Source: Ephemeroptericola cinctiostellae (GTDB lineage: Bacteria; Pseudomonadota; Gammaproteobacteria; Burkholderiales; Burkholderiaceae). From it: a stretch of DNA of 64,000 bases. Positions 55,999 through 64,000 of the stretch are shown one piece after another. Below the pieces are notes generated by a model. That model saw only the letters and a list, made by a program, of their open reading frames with translations, made no database searches and had not been told where the DNA came from. The stretch lies in assembly GCF_003339525.1 (NCBI RefSeq), contig NZ_CP031124.1, positions 1,922,001 to 1,986,000 of the forward strand. Direction: 5' to 3'. Both the position numbers and the translations under genes were made by a program. Positions within the stretch are counted from its first letter, which is position 1. Each line of letters begins with the position of its first letter.

Positions 55999-58900
55999 TT
56001 AATCAATAATACCCGTCACACCAATACGAGCACTCACACCACCTTTAGCGGACCCAGATACGCCACCTGACAACGACCAACGGCCATTATCCGCGGTCTT
56101 ACGCAAAGACACACCAAATGCCGTTTGCCCACCGCTGTAACCAAAACCTGCATAATAAGTCAGTTTGTGCGGAATATAAGGTGCTGCTTCTAAAGCCAAA
56201 GCACTGGCAACACGTGCGGACAATTTATCACCCAAATTGTTAATGTTGTTGTTGATATTGACCTCAAGACCTTTCAACTGATTCACATTCACGGCATCAG
56301 TGCCATTCACACCAGCCGCCACATTGGTGATGCGTCTCTCATTGCCCACTGAACCAACCGATACTGTATTGGCCTCATCCGCCACAGAATTCGACCCCAA
56401 AGCCACCGAGTTGGCAGCTGAAGCTGTCGCACTCGTACCCATTGCCAACGAATTGGTCGCATTGGTCGTTGTCACAGCCCCATTGCCCATCGCGGTTGAG
56501 TTATCGCCATTGGCTACAGAATTTGGACCGATAGCGATCGAGTTATTGCCATTGGCCTGTGCACCCGCCTCAGTTGAGTTCGCTTGGAAGTACTTTGTAC
56601 CTACGCTATTGATGACATTGACCGTCGTCGATAAAGAAGATACTGAAGTCGACAACGAAGCCACCGCGCTGTTGGTCGTGCTAAAGCCCGTCGAAGTCAA
56701 AGTCGACAACGAAGCCACCGCACTGTTGGTCGTACTCAAACCTGTTGAAGTCAAAGTCGACAACGAAGCCACCGCACTGTTGGTCGTGCTAAAACCCGTC
56801 GAAGTCAAAGTCGACAACGAAGCCACCGCGCTGTTGGTCGTGCTAAAGCCCGTCGAAGTCAAAGTCGACAACGAAGCCACCGCGCTGTTGGTCGTGCTAA
56901 AGCCCGTTGAAGTCAAAGTGGACAACGAAGCAATCGCACTGCCTGAGCTACTAAATGACGATGAAATCGAAGCAATTGCACTACCCAACGTACTCAACCC
57001 TGTCGATGTTGATGTTGACAATGAAGCCACTGTTGAGTCCACTGTACTGAAACCAGCTGAAGTCGATGTTGACAACGAAGCGATTGAGCTGCCTGTCACT
57101 GTTGACAACGATGCCACTGTTGAATCCACTGTGCTGAAACCAGCTGAAGTCGATGTTGACAATGAAGCGATCGAGCTGCCTGTCACTGTCGACAACGAAG
57201 CTACTGTTGAGTCAAGCGTGCTGAAACCAGCCGAAGTCGAAGTTGACAACGATGCGATCGAGCTGCCTGTCACTGTTGACAACGATGCCACTGTTGAGTC
57301 TACTGTACTGAAACCAGCCGAAGTCGATGTTGACAACGAAGCCACTGTTGAATCCACTGTACTGAAGCCAGCCGAAGTCGATGTTGACAACGAAGCGATT
57401 GAGCTACCTGTCACTGTTGACAACGAAGCCACTGTTGAGTCAAGCGTACTGAAGCCAGCCGATGTCGACGTTGACAACGAAGCGATTGAGCTGCCTGTCG
57501 CTGTTGACAACGACGCCACTGTTGAGTCAAGCGTACTGAAGCCAGCCGAAGTCGATGTTGACAACGAAGCCACTGTCGAATCCACCGTACTGAAACCAGC
57601 TGAAGTCGACGTTGACAATGAAGCGATTGAGCTGCCTGTCGCTGTTGACAACGAAGCCACTGTTGAATCCACTGTACTGAATCCAGCCGAAGTCGAAGTT
57701 GACAACGAAGCCACCGCACTGTTCGTCGAGCTAAAGCCCGTCGATGTTGACGTTGACAACGAAGCCACTGTTGAATCCACTGTGCTGAAGCCAGCTGAAG
57801 TCGATGTTGACAACGATGCCACTGTTGAATCCACTGTGCTGAAACCAGCTGAAGTCGAAGTTGACAACGAAGCCACTGTTGAATCAACCGTGCTGAAACC
57901 AGCCGAAGTCGATGTTGACAACGATGCGATCGAGCTGCCTGTTACTGTTGACAATGAAGCCACTGTTGAATCCACTGTGCTGAAGCCAGCTGAAGTCGAG
58001 GTTGACAACGAAGCTACTGTCGAATCCACCGTACTGAAACCAGCCGAAGTCGATGTTGACAACGAAGCCACTGTTGAGTCCACTGTACTGAAACCAGCTG
58101 AAGTCGAAGTTGACAACGATGCGATTGAACTGCCTGTCGCTGTTGATAACGAAGCCACTGTTGAGTCCACTGTGCTGAAGCCAGCCGAAGTCGACGTTGA
58201 CAACGAAGCGATTGAGCTGCCTGTCACTGTTGACAACGATGCCACTGTTGAATCCACTGTGCTGAAACCAGCTGAAGTCGAAGTTGACAACGAAGCCACT
58301 GTTGAATCAACCGTGCTGAAACCAGCCGAAGTCGATGTTGACAACGAAGCAATTGAGCTGCCTGTCACTGTTGACAACGATGCCACTGTTGAGTCTACTG
58401 TACTGAAACCAGCCGAAGTCGAAGTTGACAACGAGGCCACTGTTGAGTCCACTGTACTGAAGCCAGTCGAAGTTGACGTCGACAACGAAGCCACTGTTGA
58501 ATCAACCGTGCTGAAACCAGTTGAAGTCGCTGTGGACAACGAAGCAATCGTGCTATTGGCAGTGCTCAAGACAGTCGATGATGCCGTTGAAGCAGCCGTT
58601 GACAATGATGCAATCGAACTATCGACTGTACTGAAACCAGTTGAAGTCGATGTTGACAACGAAGCCACTGTTGAGTCTACTGTACTGAAGCCTGTCGAAG
58701 TTGACGTCGACAACGAAGCCACTGTTGAATCAACCGTGCTGAAACCAGTTGAAGTCGATGTGGACAACGAAGCAATCGTGCTGTTGGCTGTGCTCAAGAC
58801 AGTCGATGATGCCGTTGAAGCAGCCGTTGACAATGATGCAATCGAGCTGTCGACTGTACTGAAACCAGTTGAAGTCGATGTTGACAACGAAGCCACTGTT

Positions 58901-61900
58901 GAATCAACCGTGCTGAAACCAGTTGAAGTCGCTGTGGACAACGAAGCAATCGTGCTATTGGCAGTGCTCAAGACAGTCGATGATGCCGTTGAAGCAGCTG
59001 TTGACAATGATGCGATCGAGCTGTCGACTGTACTGAAGCCAGTCGAAGTCGCTGTGGACAACGAAGCAATCGTGCTGTTGGCAGTGCTCAAGACAGTCGA
59101 TGATGCCGTTGAAGCAGCCGTTGACAATGATGCAATCGAGCTGTCGACTGTACTGAAACCAGTTGAAGTCGATGTTGACAACGAAGCCACTGTCGAGTCC
59201 ACTGTACTGAAACCAGTTGAAGTCGCTGTGGACAACGAAGCAATCGTGCTATTGGCAGTGCTCAAGACAGTCGATGATGCCGTTGAAGCAGCTGTTGACA
59301 ATGATGCAATCGAGCTGTCGACTGTACTGAAGCCAGTCGAAGTCGCTGTGGACAACGAAGCAATCGTGCTATTGGCAGTGCTCAAGACAGTCGATGATGC
59401 CGTTGAAGCAGCCGTTGACAATGATGCGATCGAACTGTCGACTGTACTGAAACCAGTTGAAGTCGATGTGGACAACGAAGCCACTGTTGAGTCTACTGTA
59501 CTGAAGCCTGTCGAAGTTGACGTCGACAACGAAGCCACTGTTGAATCAACCGTGCTGAAACCAGTTGAAGTCGCTGTGGACAACGAAGCAATCGTGCTAT
59601 TGGCAGTGCTCAAGACAGTCGATGATGCCGTTGAAGCAGCCGTTGACAATGATGCAATCGAACTATCGACTGTACTGAAACCAGTTGAAGTCGATGTTGA
59701 CAACGAAGCCACTGTTGAGTCTACTGTACTGAAGCCTGTCGAAGTTGACGTCGACAACGAAGCCACTGTTGAATCAACCGTGCTGAAACCAGTTGAAGTC
59801 GCTGTGGACAACGAAGCAATCGTGCTGTTGGCAGTGCTCAAGACAGTCGATGATGCCGTTGAAGCAGCCGTTGACAATGATGCAATCGAACTATCGACTG
59901 TACTGAAACCAGTTGAAGTCGATGTTGACAACGAAGCCACTGTTGAATCAACCGTGCTGAAGCCAGTTGAAGTCGCTGTGGACAACGAAGCAATCGTGCT
60001 GTTGGCGGTGCTCAAAACAGTCGATGATGCCGTTGAAGCAGCCGTTGACAATGATGCGATCGAGCTGTCGACTGTACTGAAGCCAGTTGAAGTCGATGTT
60101 GACAACGAAGCCACTGTTGAGTCTACTGTACTGAAGCCTGTCGAAGTTGACGTCGACAACGAAGCCACTGTTGAATCAACCGTGCTGAAACCAGTTGAAG
60201 TCGCTGTGGACAACGAAGCAATCGTGCTATTGGCGGTGCTCAAGACAGTCGATGATGCCGTTGAAGCAGCCGTTGACAATGATGCAATCGAGCTGTCGAC
60301 TGTACTGAAACCAGTTGAAGTCGATGTGGACAACGAAGCCACTGTTGAATCTACTGTACTGAAGCCTGTCGAAGTTGAAGTCGACAACGAAGCCACTGTT
60401 GAATCAACCGTGCTGAAACCAGTTGAAGTCGCTGTGGACAACGAAGCCACTGTTGAATCAACCGTGCTGAAACCAGTTGAAGTCGCTGTGGACAACGAAG
60501 CAATCGTGCTATTGGCGGTGCTCAAGACAGTCGATGATGCCGTTGAAGCGGCTGTCGACAATGATGCAATCGAACTGCCTGTCACTGTTGACAACGAAGC
60601 CACTGTTGAATCAACTGTACTAAAACCAGTTGACGTCGATGTGGACAACGATGCAATCGTGCTGTTGGCTGTGCTCAAGATGGTCGATGATGCCGTTGAA
60701 GCGGCTGTCGACAATGATGCAATCGAACTGCCTGTCAATGTTGACAACGAAGCCACTGTTGAATCAACCGTGCTGAAACCAGTTGACGTCGAAGTAGACA
60801 ACGAAGCAATCGTGCTGTTGGCTGTGCTCAAGACCGTCGATGATGCCGTTGAAGCGGCTGTCGACAATGATGCAATCGAGCTGCCTGTCAATGTTGACAA
60901 CGAAGCCACTGTTGAATCAACTGTACTGAAACCAGTTGACGTCGATGTGGACAACGAGGCAATCGTGCTGTTGGCTGTGCTCAAGATGGTCGATGATGCC
61001 GTTGAAGCGGCTGTCGACAATGATGCAATCGAACTGCCTGTCAATGTTGACAACGAAGCCACTGTTGAATCAACTGTACTGAAACCAGTTGAAGTCGAAG
61101 TAGACAACGAAGCGATCGAGCTGCCTGTCACTGTTGACAACGAAGCCACTGTTGAATCAACCGTGCTGAAACCAGTTGACGTCGAAGTAGACAACGAAGC
61201 AATCGTGCTGTTGGCTGTGCTCAAGACCGTCGATGATGCCGTTGAAGCGGCTGTCGACAATGATGCAATCGAGCTGCCTGTCAATGTTGACAACGAAGCC
61301 ACTGTTGAATCAACCGTGCTAAAACCAGTCGAAGTCAATGTAGACAACGAGGCAATCGTGCTGTTGGCTGTGCTCAGGATCGTCGATGACACTGTTGAAA
61401 CTGCTGTTGACAACGATGCAATTGAACTACCCGTCACTGTTGACAGCGATGCGATTGTTGAATTAACTGCACTCAATCCCGCTGAGGTCGAGGTTGACAA
61501 CGAAGCAACTGAGCTACCTACTGCCGTTGACAACGAGGCAACGGCTGAACCAACAGCACTTAATCCTGTTGATGTCACAGTTGACAACGAGGCAACAGAA
61601 CTGCCTGTCACTGTTGACAGTGATGCAACGGCTGAACCAACAGCACTTAATCCTGTTGAGGTTGAGGTTGACAACGAGGCAACAGAACTGCCTGCCGCGG
61701 TTGACAACGATGCAATGGCCGAACCAACAGCACTCAATCCTGTTGATGTCACTGTTGACAATGAGGCAACAGAACTGCCTGTCGCTGTTGACAGTGATGC
61801 AACGGCTGAACCCACAGCACTCAATCCTGTTGACGTCACAGTTGACAACGAGGCGACCGAGCTACCTGTTGCTGTTGACAATGATGCAATGGCTGAACCC

Positions 61901-63342
61901 ACAGTACTCAATCCTGTTGACGTTACAGTTGATAACGAGGCGACCGAGCTGCCTGTTGCTGTTGACAATGAGGCAACGGCACTATTCGTCGAACTCAAAC
62001 CAGTTGATGTCGACGTTGATAATGATGCAATTGCGCTTCGATCAGAACTGATGCTTGTTGAAGTCGCAGTCGACAACGAGGCTATTGTTGAGTTAACTGC
62101 GCTGAAACCTGTTGAAGTCAATGTTGACAAGGATGCAACTGAGCTACCCACTGACGTTGACAACGATGCCACTGCACTGTTGGTTACGCTCAAGCCTGTT
62201 GAAACGGCTGCTGATAAGGATGCTACAGCACTGCCCGATGCGGTCGACAACGATGCTACCGCGCTGTTGGTTGTGCTTAAGCTTGTCGAAGTTGAAGTCG
62301 ACAGTGATGCAATAGAGCTCTGCGTGACACTCAAGCCTGCATACAATTCCGACCCATTAATTGCATCTGTTGACGTTGCACTGATTTGACCAGCCGCGAC
62401 GTTGGTAATTTGACGTTGAAACGATCCCACCTCACCCACAGACACGACTGAGGTTGGGCTCGTACCTGCAAAACCACCATAAGTAATCGTACCTACAGTA
62501 CCAGAGCTTGTTGGATTCGCCGCCGCAGTGGTTGAACCTGCACCCAATGCCACATCACCAGCACTGGTGCCCGCAACCGATCCTGTACCCAAAGCCAATG
62601 CGTTGTTCATACTGGCGGTAGCACCAGTGCCAAAGGCTGTCGCGTTAGTACCAGAAGCTGTCGCAACCGCACCGAATGCGTTAGCATAGTTACCAGATGC
62701 AAGAGCATATATACCTTGGGCAATAGAACCATTCCCTTTAGACTGAGCATGAGCACCCAACGCCATACTTCCCAAACCTGATGCTACCGTATCTATATAA
62801 ATACTCGGCAAGGTGAGGCTTCCACCCGGGAAAGTTATGACAGACCCATCTAAGCCCGTAGTACGAGTATCATCGCCACCAATTCCAATCGATGCATAGC
62901 CTGATGCCGTTGTATTGCCACCAATGGCAATAGATTGGTCACCAATGGACGAAGCACCATCGCCCGCGTTATTTCCGCCACCAATTGCTACCGACTGTGA
63001 ACCTTGAGCATTAGAATTAACACCCACCGCGACTGTGTTATTCGCGGTAGCTGTTGCAGAGCGACCAATTGCAACGCCATTGGGACCAGTTCCTATCGCA
63101 TTTGAACCAAGAACAGTAGAAGTACCCACTCCCGTTGAGGTTCCATTATCTAAAGCAGTGACATCAGCTCCAATCAAAATTTGTGCTTGGGCTGCACTAC
63201 CCACAAACAGACTTGTTAAAACACCAGCAGCTGCGACAACTGTTGCAACTGTATTGTTTTTCCCTTTAGCTTGAGTAATTTCTGAAACTGCGACCCAAGC
63301 ACCTGTTAACTTATTAAATATGCTTCTATATGACTTATTCAT
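55999..63342 (-). CDS. YadA-like trimeric autotransporter adhesin 2, giant stalk
   Basis: The ATG at 63342 has AAGGA eight bases upstream and gives 2447 residues. The N-terminus [20 protein letters not shown] is the type Vc extended signal peptide region, followed by a hydrophobic part to about residue 55. Residues about 60-300 are YadA-head repeats, then a neck near 305. A stalk of ASLST repeat units runs from about 330 to 2245. A second head follows ([19 protein letters not shown]), then a neck [21 protein letters not shown] and the C-terminal membrane anchor from about 2370. It ends GVTGIID without the usual terminal aromatic residue. If extended, the stalk would place the head far from the cell surface. 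Its C-terminal third is close to adhesin 1, so they are paralogues. Confidence 0.94.
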   Translation of the reverse strand: MNKSYRSIFNKLTGAWVAVSEITQAKGKNNTVATVVAAAGVLTSLFVGSAAQAQILIGADVTALDNGTSTGVGTSTVLGSNAIGTGPNGVAIGRSATATANNTVAVGVNSNAQGSQSVAIGGGNNAGDGASSIGDQSIAIGGNTTASGYASIGIGGDDTRTTGLDGSVITFPGGSLTLPSIYIDTVASGLGSMALGAHAQSKGNGSIAQGIYALASGNYANAFGAVATASGTNATAFGTGATASMNNALALGTGSVAGTSAGDVALGAGSTTAAANPTSSGTVGTITYGGFAGTSPTSVVSVGEVGSFQRQITNVAAGQISATSTDAINGSELYAGLSVTQSSIASLSTSTSTSLSTTNSAVASLSTASGSAVASLSAAVSTGLSVTNSAVASLSTSVGSSVASLSTLTSTGFSAVNSTIASLSTATSTSISSDRSAIASLSTSTSTGLSSTNSAVASLSTATGSSVASLSTVTSTGLSTVGSAIASLSTATGSSVASLSTVTSTGLSAVGSAVASLSTATGSSVASLSTVTSTGLSAVGSAIASLSTAAGSSVASLSTSTSTGLSAVGSAVASLSTVTGSSVASLSTVTSTGLSAVGSAVASLSTAVGSSVASLSTSTSAGLSAVNSTIASLSTVTGSSIASLSTAVSTVSSTILSTANSTIASLSTLTSTGFSTVDSTVASLSTLTGSSIASLSTAASTASSTVLSTANSTIASLSTSTSTGFSTVDSTVASLSTVTGSSIASLSTSTSTGFSTVDSTVASLSTLTGSSIASLSTAASTASSTILSTANSTIASLSTSTSTGFSTVDSTVASLSTLTGSSIASLSTAASTASSTVLSTANSTIASLSTSTSTGFSTVDSTVASLSTLTGSSIASLSTAASTASSTILSTANSTIASLSTSTSTGFSTVDSTVASLSTVTGSSIASLSTAASTASSTVLSTANSTIASLSTATSTGFSTVDSTVASLSTATSTGFSTVDSTVASLSTSTSTGFSTVDSTVASLSTSTSTGFSTVDSSIASLSTAASTASSTVLSTANSTIASLSTATSTGFSTVDSTVASLSTSTSTGFSTVDSTVASLSTSTSTGFSTVDSSIASLSTAASTASSTVLSTANSTIASLSTATSTGFSTVDSTVASLSTSTSTGFSTVDSSIASLSTAASTASSTVLSTANSTIASLSTATSTGFSTVDSTVASLSTSTSTGFSTVDSTVASLSTSTSTGFSTVDSSIASLSTAASTASSTVLSTANSTIASLSTATSTGFSTVDSTVASLSTSTSTGFSTVDSTVASLSTSTSTGFSTVDSSIASLSTAASTASSTVLSTANSTIASLSTATSTGFSTVDSSIASLSTAASTASSTVLSTANSTIASLSTATSTGFSTVDSTVASLSTSTSTGFSTVDSSIASLSTAASTASSTVLSTANSTIASLSTATSTGFSTVDSSIASLSTAASTASSTVLSTANSTIASLSTATSTGFSTVDSTVASLSTSTSTGFSTVDSSIASLSTAASTASSTVLSTANSTIASLSTSTSTGFSTVDSTVASLSTSTSTGFSTVDSTVASLSTSTSTGFSTVDSSIASLSTAASTASSTVLSTANSTIASLSTATSTGFSTVDSTVASLSTSTSTGFSTVDSTVASLSTSTSAGFSTVDSTVASLSTVTGSSIASLSTSTSAGFSTVDSTVASLSTSTSAGFSTVDSTVASLSTVTGSSIASLSTSTSAGFSTVDSTVASLSTATGSSIASLSTSTSAGFSTVDSTVASLSTSTSAGFSTVDSTVASLSTSTSAGFSTVDSTVASLSTVTGSSIASLSTSTSAGFSTVDSTVASLSTSTSAGFSTVDSTVASLSTSTSAGFSTVDSTVASLSTSTSTGFSSTNSAVASLSTSTSAGFSTVDSTVASLSTATGSSIASLSTSTSAGFSTVDSTVASLSTSTSAGFSTLDSTVASLSTATGSSIASLSTSTSAGFSTLDSTVASLSTVTGSSIASLSTSTSAGFSTVDSTVASLSTSTSAGFSTVDSTVASLSTVTGSSIASLSTSTSAGFSTLDSTVASLSTVTGSSIASLSTSTSAGFSTVDSTVASLSTVTGSSIASLSTSTSAGFSTVDSTVASLSTSTSTGLSTLGSAIASISSSFSSSGSAIASLSTLTSTGFSTTNSAVASLSTLTSTGFSTTNSAVASLSTLTSTGFSTTNSAVASLSTLTSTGLSTTNSAVASLSTLTSTGFSTTNSAVASLSTSVSSLSTTVNVINSVGTKYFQANSTEAGAQANGNNSIAIGPNSVANGDNSTAMGNGAVTTTNATNSLAMGTSATASAANSVALGSNSVADEANTVSVGSVGNERRITNVAAGVNGTDAVNVNQLKGLEVNINNNINNLGDKLSARVASALALEAAPYIPHKLTYYAGFGYSGGQTAFGVSLRKTADNGRWSLSGGVSGSAKGGVSARIGVTGIID
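56600..62350. repeat. Adhesin 2 stalk-coding repeats
   Basis: More than 5.7 kb of near-identical in-frame repeats of 33, 54 and 66 bases encode 11-, 18- and 22-residue stalk units. Blocks of several units are repeated in higher order, which suggests recent duplication. They should be prone to length change by recombination. Confidence 0.88.
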
Positions 63343-64000
63343 ATCAATTTCCTTATCTGCTGTTCATACTAAATTACACGTCATAACAACACTTATTGCA
63401 TTTCAAACAATAAATGCAAAATATATAAAATAGAAAATACACTTAAAAGCGTTATGTACACTGTTAAAATTTTTACATATTTAAAATATAAAAACGAAAC
63501 TGGGCAATACTAACACTGTGAATAAATATCTAAAATAGGCAGATAGGGGTCAATCAATTTTATTGAAAAAAAGAGTAAATTTTCGATACTTCCTTGAGCT
63601 TTATTGAGTTTTAAGATGAAAAACTAATACACTTTACGAAACCTAGAACAATTCAATGAAATTCTCAAAATGGTCAATAAATAGGCTTACGTATAACAAC
63701 CATATTACTACTTTGTTATTTATTTTCAACGTAAATTTATTATTTCGTTATTAAAACAACATAATTATTGAGGGTCATGATTTTCGTTTTTTTAAATCTT
63801 ATATTTGATACGATTATGATGAGTACAAGAACTAAAAGTTAAACGCAACCTCTTATGACATTGAAGCCACGGTCAAACACTTTTTATACCGACTGTTCAC
63901 ACCATTGGCATACCATTCGGTGGTCAAAGTGCGTGTGATTTTTTCACTTATTAATGTGATTTTGGGCATCGCTGCGGGGATGGGTTGTAAGCCTCGCGCT
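63343..64000. other. AT-rich region upstream of adhesin 2 to the window edge
   Basis: About 510 strongly AT-rich bases should hold the adhesin 2 promoter. The last 150 bases are more GC-rich and hold an unidentified partial open frame (63853-64000). Confidence 0.5.
63853..64000 (-). CDS. Possible 3' end of an unidentified gene, runs off right edge
   Basis: A frame entering from the right edge stays open for 48 codons and ends at a TAA at 63855-63853. The C-terminus reads MPKITLISEKITRTLTTEWY then ANGVNSRYKK. I do not recognise the family. The opposite strand is also open over the same stretch without a clear start, so the coding strand is uncertain. Confidence 0.3.
   Translation of the reverse strand, partial: ARGLQPIPAAMPKITLISEKITRTLTTEWYANGVNSRYKKCLTVASMS

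Noticed and set aside
56600..62350. Regular repeats that at first look like a CRISPR or satellite array
   Set aside because: The repeats are in frame, have no unique spacers and encode the adhesin stalk; no cas genes are present.
56300..62389. A 2029-codon open frame antisense to adhesin 2, encoding acidic [22 protein letters not shown] repeats
   Set aside because: In this register each antisense codon is built from bases 2 and 1 of one sense codon and base 3 of the previous one. A stop then needs Tyr, or His/Gln after particular codons, in the adhesin. The Ser/Thr/Ala/Leu/Val stalk lacks these residues, so the open frame is a by-product of composition. No ribosome-binding site or domain supports it.

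Overview
The window looks like a chromosomal segment of a betaproteobacterium, most likely Burkholderiales. The support is the gene set and family types: cysI-DUF934-cysH-cysD-cysN sulfate assimilation, short CbiX, CobA, CbpA/CbpM, DUF3422, oligoribonuclease next to an M48 protease and RsgA, PpK2, isocitrate lyase, and YadA-type adhesins with the extended ESPR signal peptide. Base composition is moderate (mid-40s % GC by eye, not computed). No phage, plasmid, IS element or CRISPR array was recognised.

Layout. 1-8.9 kb: a 4-hydroxyphenylacetate-type catabolic cluster. On the minus strand lie hpaB, hpaC, a succinate-semialdehyde-dehydrogenase-like gene, a class III aminotransferase and the start of a Tm-1-like gene running off the left edge. 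Upstream are a secreted metallo-beta-lactamase-fold protein with a MoaF-like small protein, a divergent LysR regulator and the HpaA regulator. 8.9-24.6 kb: housekeeping genes (orn, M48 protease, rsgA, IclR regulator, an EEP hydrolase, tag, DUF3422, cbpA/cbpM, aceA, uraA/upp, ppk2, 2-Cys peroxiredoxin), many ending in clear intrinsic terminators. 24.7-29.5 kb: a candidate small RNA, then a beta-alanine/malonate-semialdehyde operon (omega-aminotransferase, GNAT, mmsA) and azlCD. 30-36.4 kb: zf-CHCC and SnoaL-like genes, then adhesin module 1 (trimeric autotransporter followed by a BamE-OmpA protein), a GT2 glycosyltransferase and tRNA-Arg(CCT). 36.4-48 kb: an MFS transporter, glnB and the sulfate assimilation/siroheme region (tauE, cysI, DUF934, cysH, cysD, an inserted ABC membrane-domain gene, cysN, GyrI-like, cupin, cobA, cbiX). 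48-50 kb: fdxA and nadA. 50-63.3 kb: adhesin module 2, a 2447-residue trimeric autotransporter followed by a second BamE-OmpA protein and then by a response regulator, a FecR-domain protein and a CHASE2 histidine kinase, all on the same strand.

How the parts fit. The sulfate block takes sulfate from activation (CysD/CysN) through APS reduction (CysH) to sulfide (CysI), and CobA and CbiX supply the siroheme that CysI needs. The omega-aminotransferase and MmsA would convert beta-alanine to malonate semialdehyde and acetyl-CoA. The most distinctive content is the pair of paralogous adhesin/BamE-OmpA modules about 21 kb apart. Module 2 adds a three-gene envelope-sensing set that may control adhesin output. 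The adhesin stalks are built from 11-, 18- and 22-residue units that fit hendecad/heptad coiled-coil periodicity, and this composition also explains the very long antisense open frames over them.
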